A DNA stretch of 5,294 bases from Ilumatobacteraceae bacterium (lineage in GTDB: Bacteria; Actinomycetota; Acidimicrobiia; Acidimicrobiales; Ilumatobacteraceae). Shown in pieces: positions 5,128 to 5,294 of the stretch. Position 1 is the stretch's first letter, and each line of letters starts with the position of its first letter. Location: contig JANRBC010000063.1 of NCBI GenBank assembly GCA_030727685.1, forward strand, positions 1-5,294, in the 5' to 3' direction. The notes beneath the pieces are model-generated. The model saw only the letters and a program-made list of their open reading frames with translations. It searched no databases and was not told the origin of the DNA. A program made the translations under genes and the position numbers.

Positions 5128-5294
5128 GTGCTTCAAATTAGCCGTCGCCAGTTTATTTATGGATCAGTTTCTGCGCTCGGCTTCGGCTCCGCGCTGACAT
5201 CGCTTCTCGCTTGCAGCTCATCAAATTCGCCGACTAGCCAGGCACTGCCAGATGATGTGCAACTTGTGCAGAGATTTCCGCAGGTTTTGGTACC
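5128..5294 (+). CDS. Exported protein with twin-arginine lipoprotein signal, 3'-partial, function unknown
   Basis: A frame opens at GTG 5128 and runs off the right edge after 55 codons plus two bases. GTG is the only usable start, since the frame is closed by TGA at 5101-5103 and the codons between include no other initiator. The product begins LQISRRQFIYGS at residues 2-13, a twin-arginine motif of the S-R-R-x-F type. A hydrophobic stretch follows at about 14-28, and then a lipobox LLAC at 26-29, so Cys29 would be lipidated after Tat export and the protein held at the outer face of the cytoplasmic membrane. After the cysteine comes a Ser/Pro-rich linker (30-41) and then DDVQLVQRFPQVLV, the beginning of the mature domain. 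Too little remains to name the domain. The gene diverges from ridA across 41 bp and probably uses a leaderless start. Confidence 0.82.
   Translation, partial: MLQISRRQFIYGSVSALGFGSALTSLLACSSSNSPTSQALPDDVQLVQRFPQVLV

Noticed and set aside
5289..5294. Window ends exactly on GGTACC, a KpnI recognition sequence
   Set aside because: It could mean a cloned restriction fragment, but it is also just six bases in an open reading frame; the left end shows no matching site.

Overview
The window reads as ordinary bacterial chromosome with tightly packed genes. I infer a moderate-GC actinobacterium, possibly of the Acidimicrobiia type. The clues are two start codons that sit directly behind -10-like hexamers with no room for a ribosome binding site (leaderless style), a tRNA-Lys whose CCA end is not encoded, and the look of the protein families. 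This lineage call is an inference from reading and needs a database search to confirm.

Layout from left to right. Positions 1-1005 (+) hold the 3' part of a polytopic membrane protein that enters from the left edge; it is T-rich and unlike its neighbours in base use. Positions 1048-1713 (+) hold a hemolysin III / TrhA (PAQR-like) seven-helix membrane protein with a strong Shine-Dalgarno sequence. Positions 1649-2965 (-) hold a YcaD-like major facilitator transporter, convergent with the hemolysin III gene and overlapping its 3' end by 65 bp. A 120-bp gap with a possible promoter leads to tRNA-Lys(UUU) at 3086-3158 (+).

Positions 5086 down to 3194 (-) form a compact three-gene operon: a RidA-family enamine/imine deaminase, a 51-residue single-helix membrane protein, and an amidohydrolase that best matches 8-oxoguanine deaminase. 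The first two genes are 1 nt apart. The second and third overlap by 4 nt if the third starts at a CTG codon, which the protein homology strongly suggests. Diverging from this operon, positions 5128-5294 (+) encode the start of a protein with a twin-arginine lipoprotein signal, cut by the right edge.

Functionally, the operon is the most coherent unit. A hydrolytic purine deaminase is paired with a RidA protein, a family known to clear reactive enamine/imine intermediates and found in other base-catabolism operons (for example RutC). A tiny membrane protein of unknown role lies between them. The 41-bp divergent region that controls the operon and the lipoprotein gene carries a symmetric pair of TACGAT hexamers exactly 17 bp apart, each 6 nt before its start codon. 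No mobile element, CRISPR array or phage gene is visible, and no gene-free stretch exceeds 300 bp.
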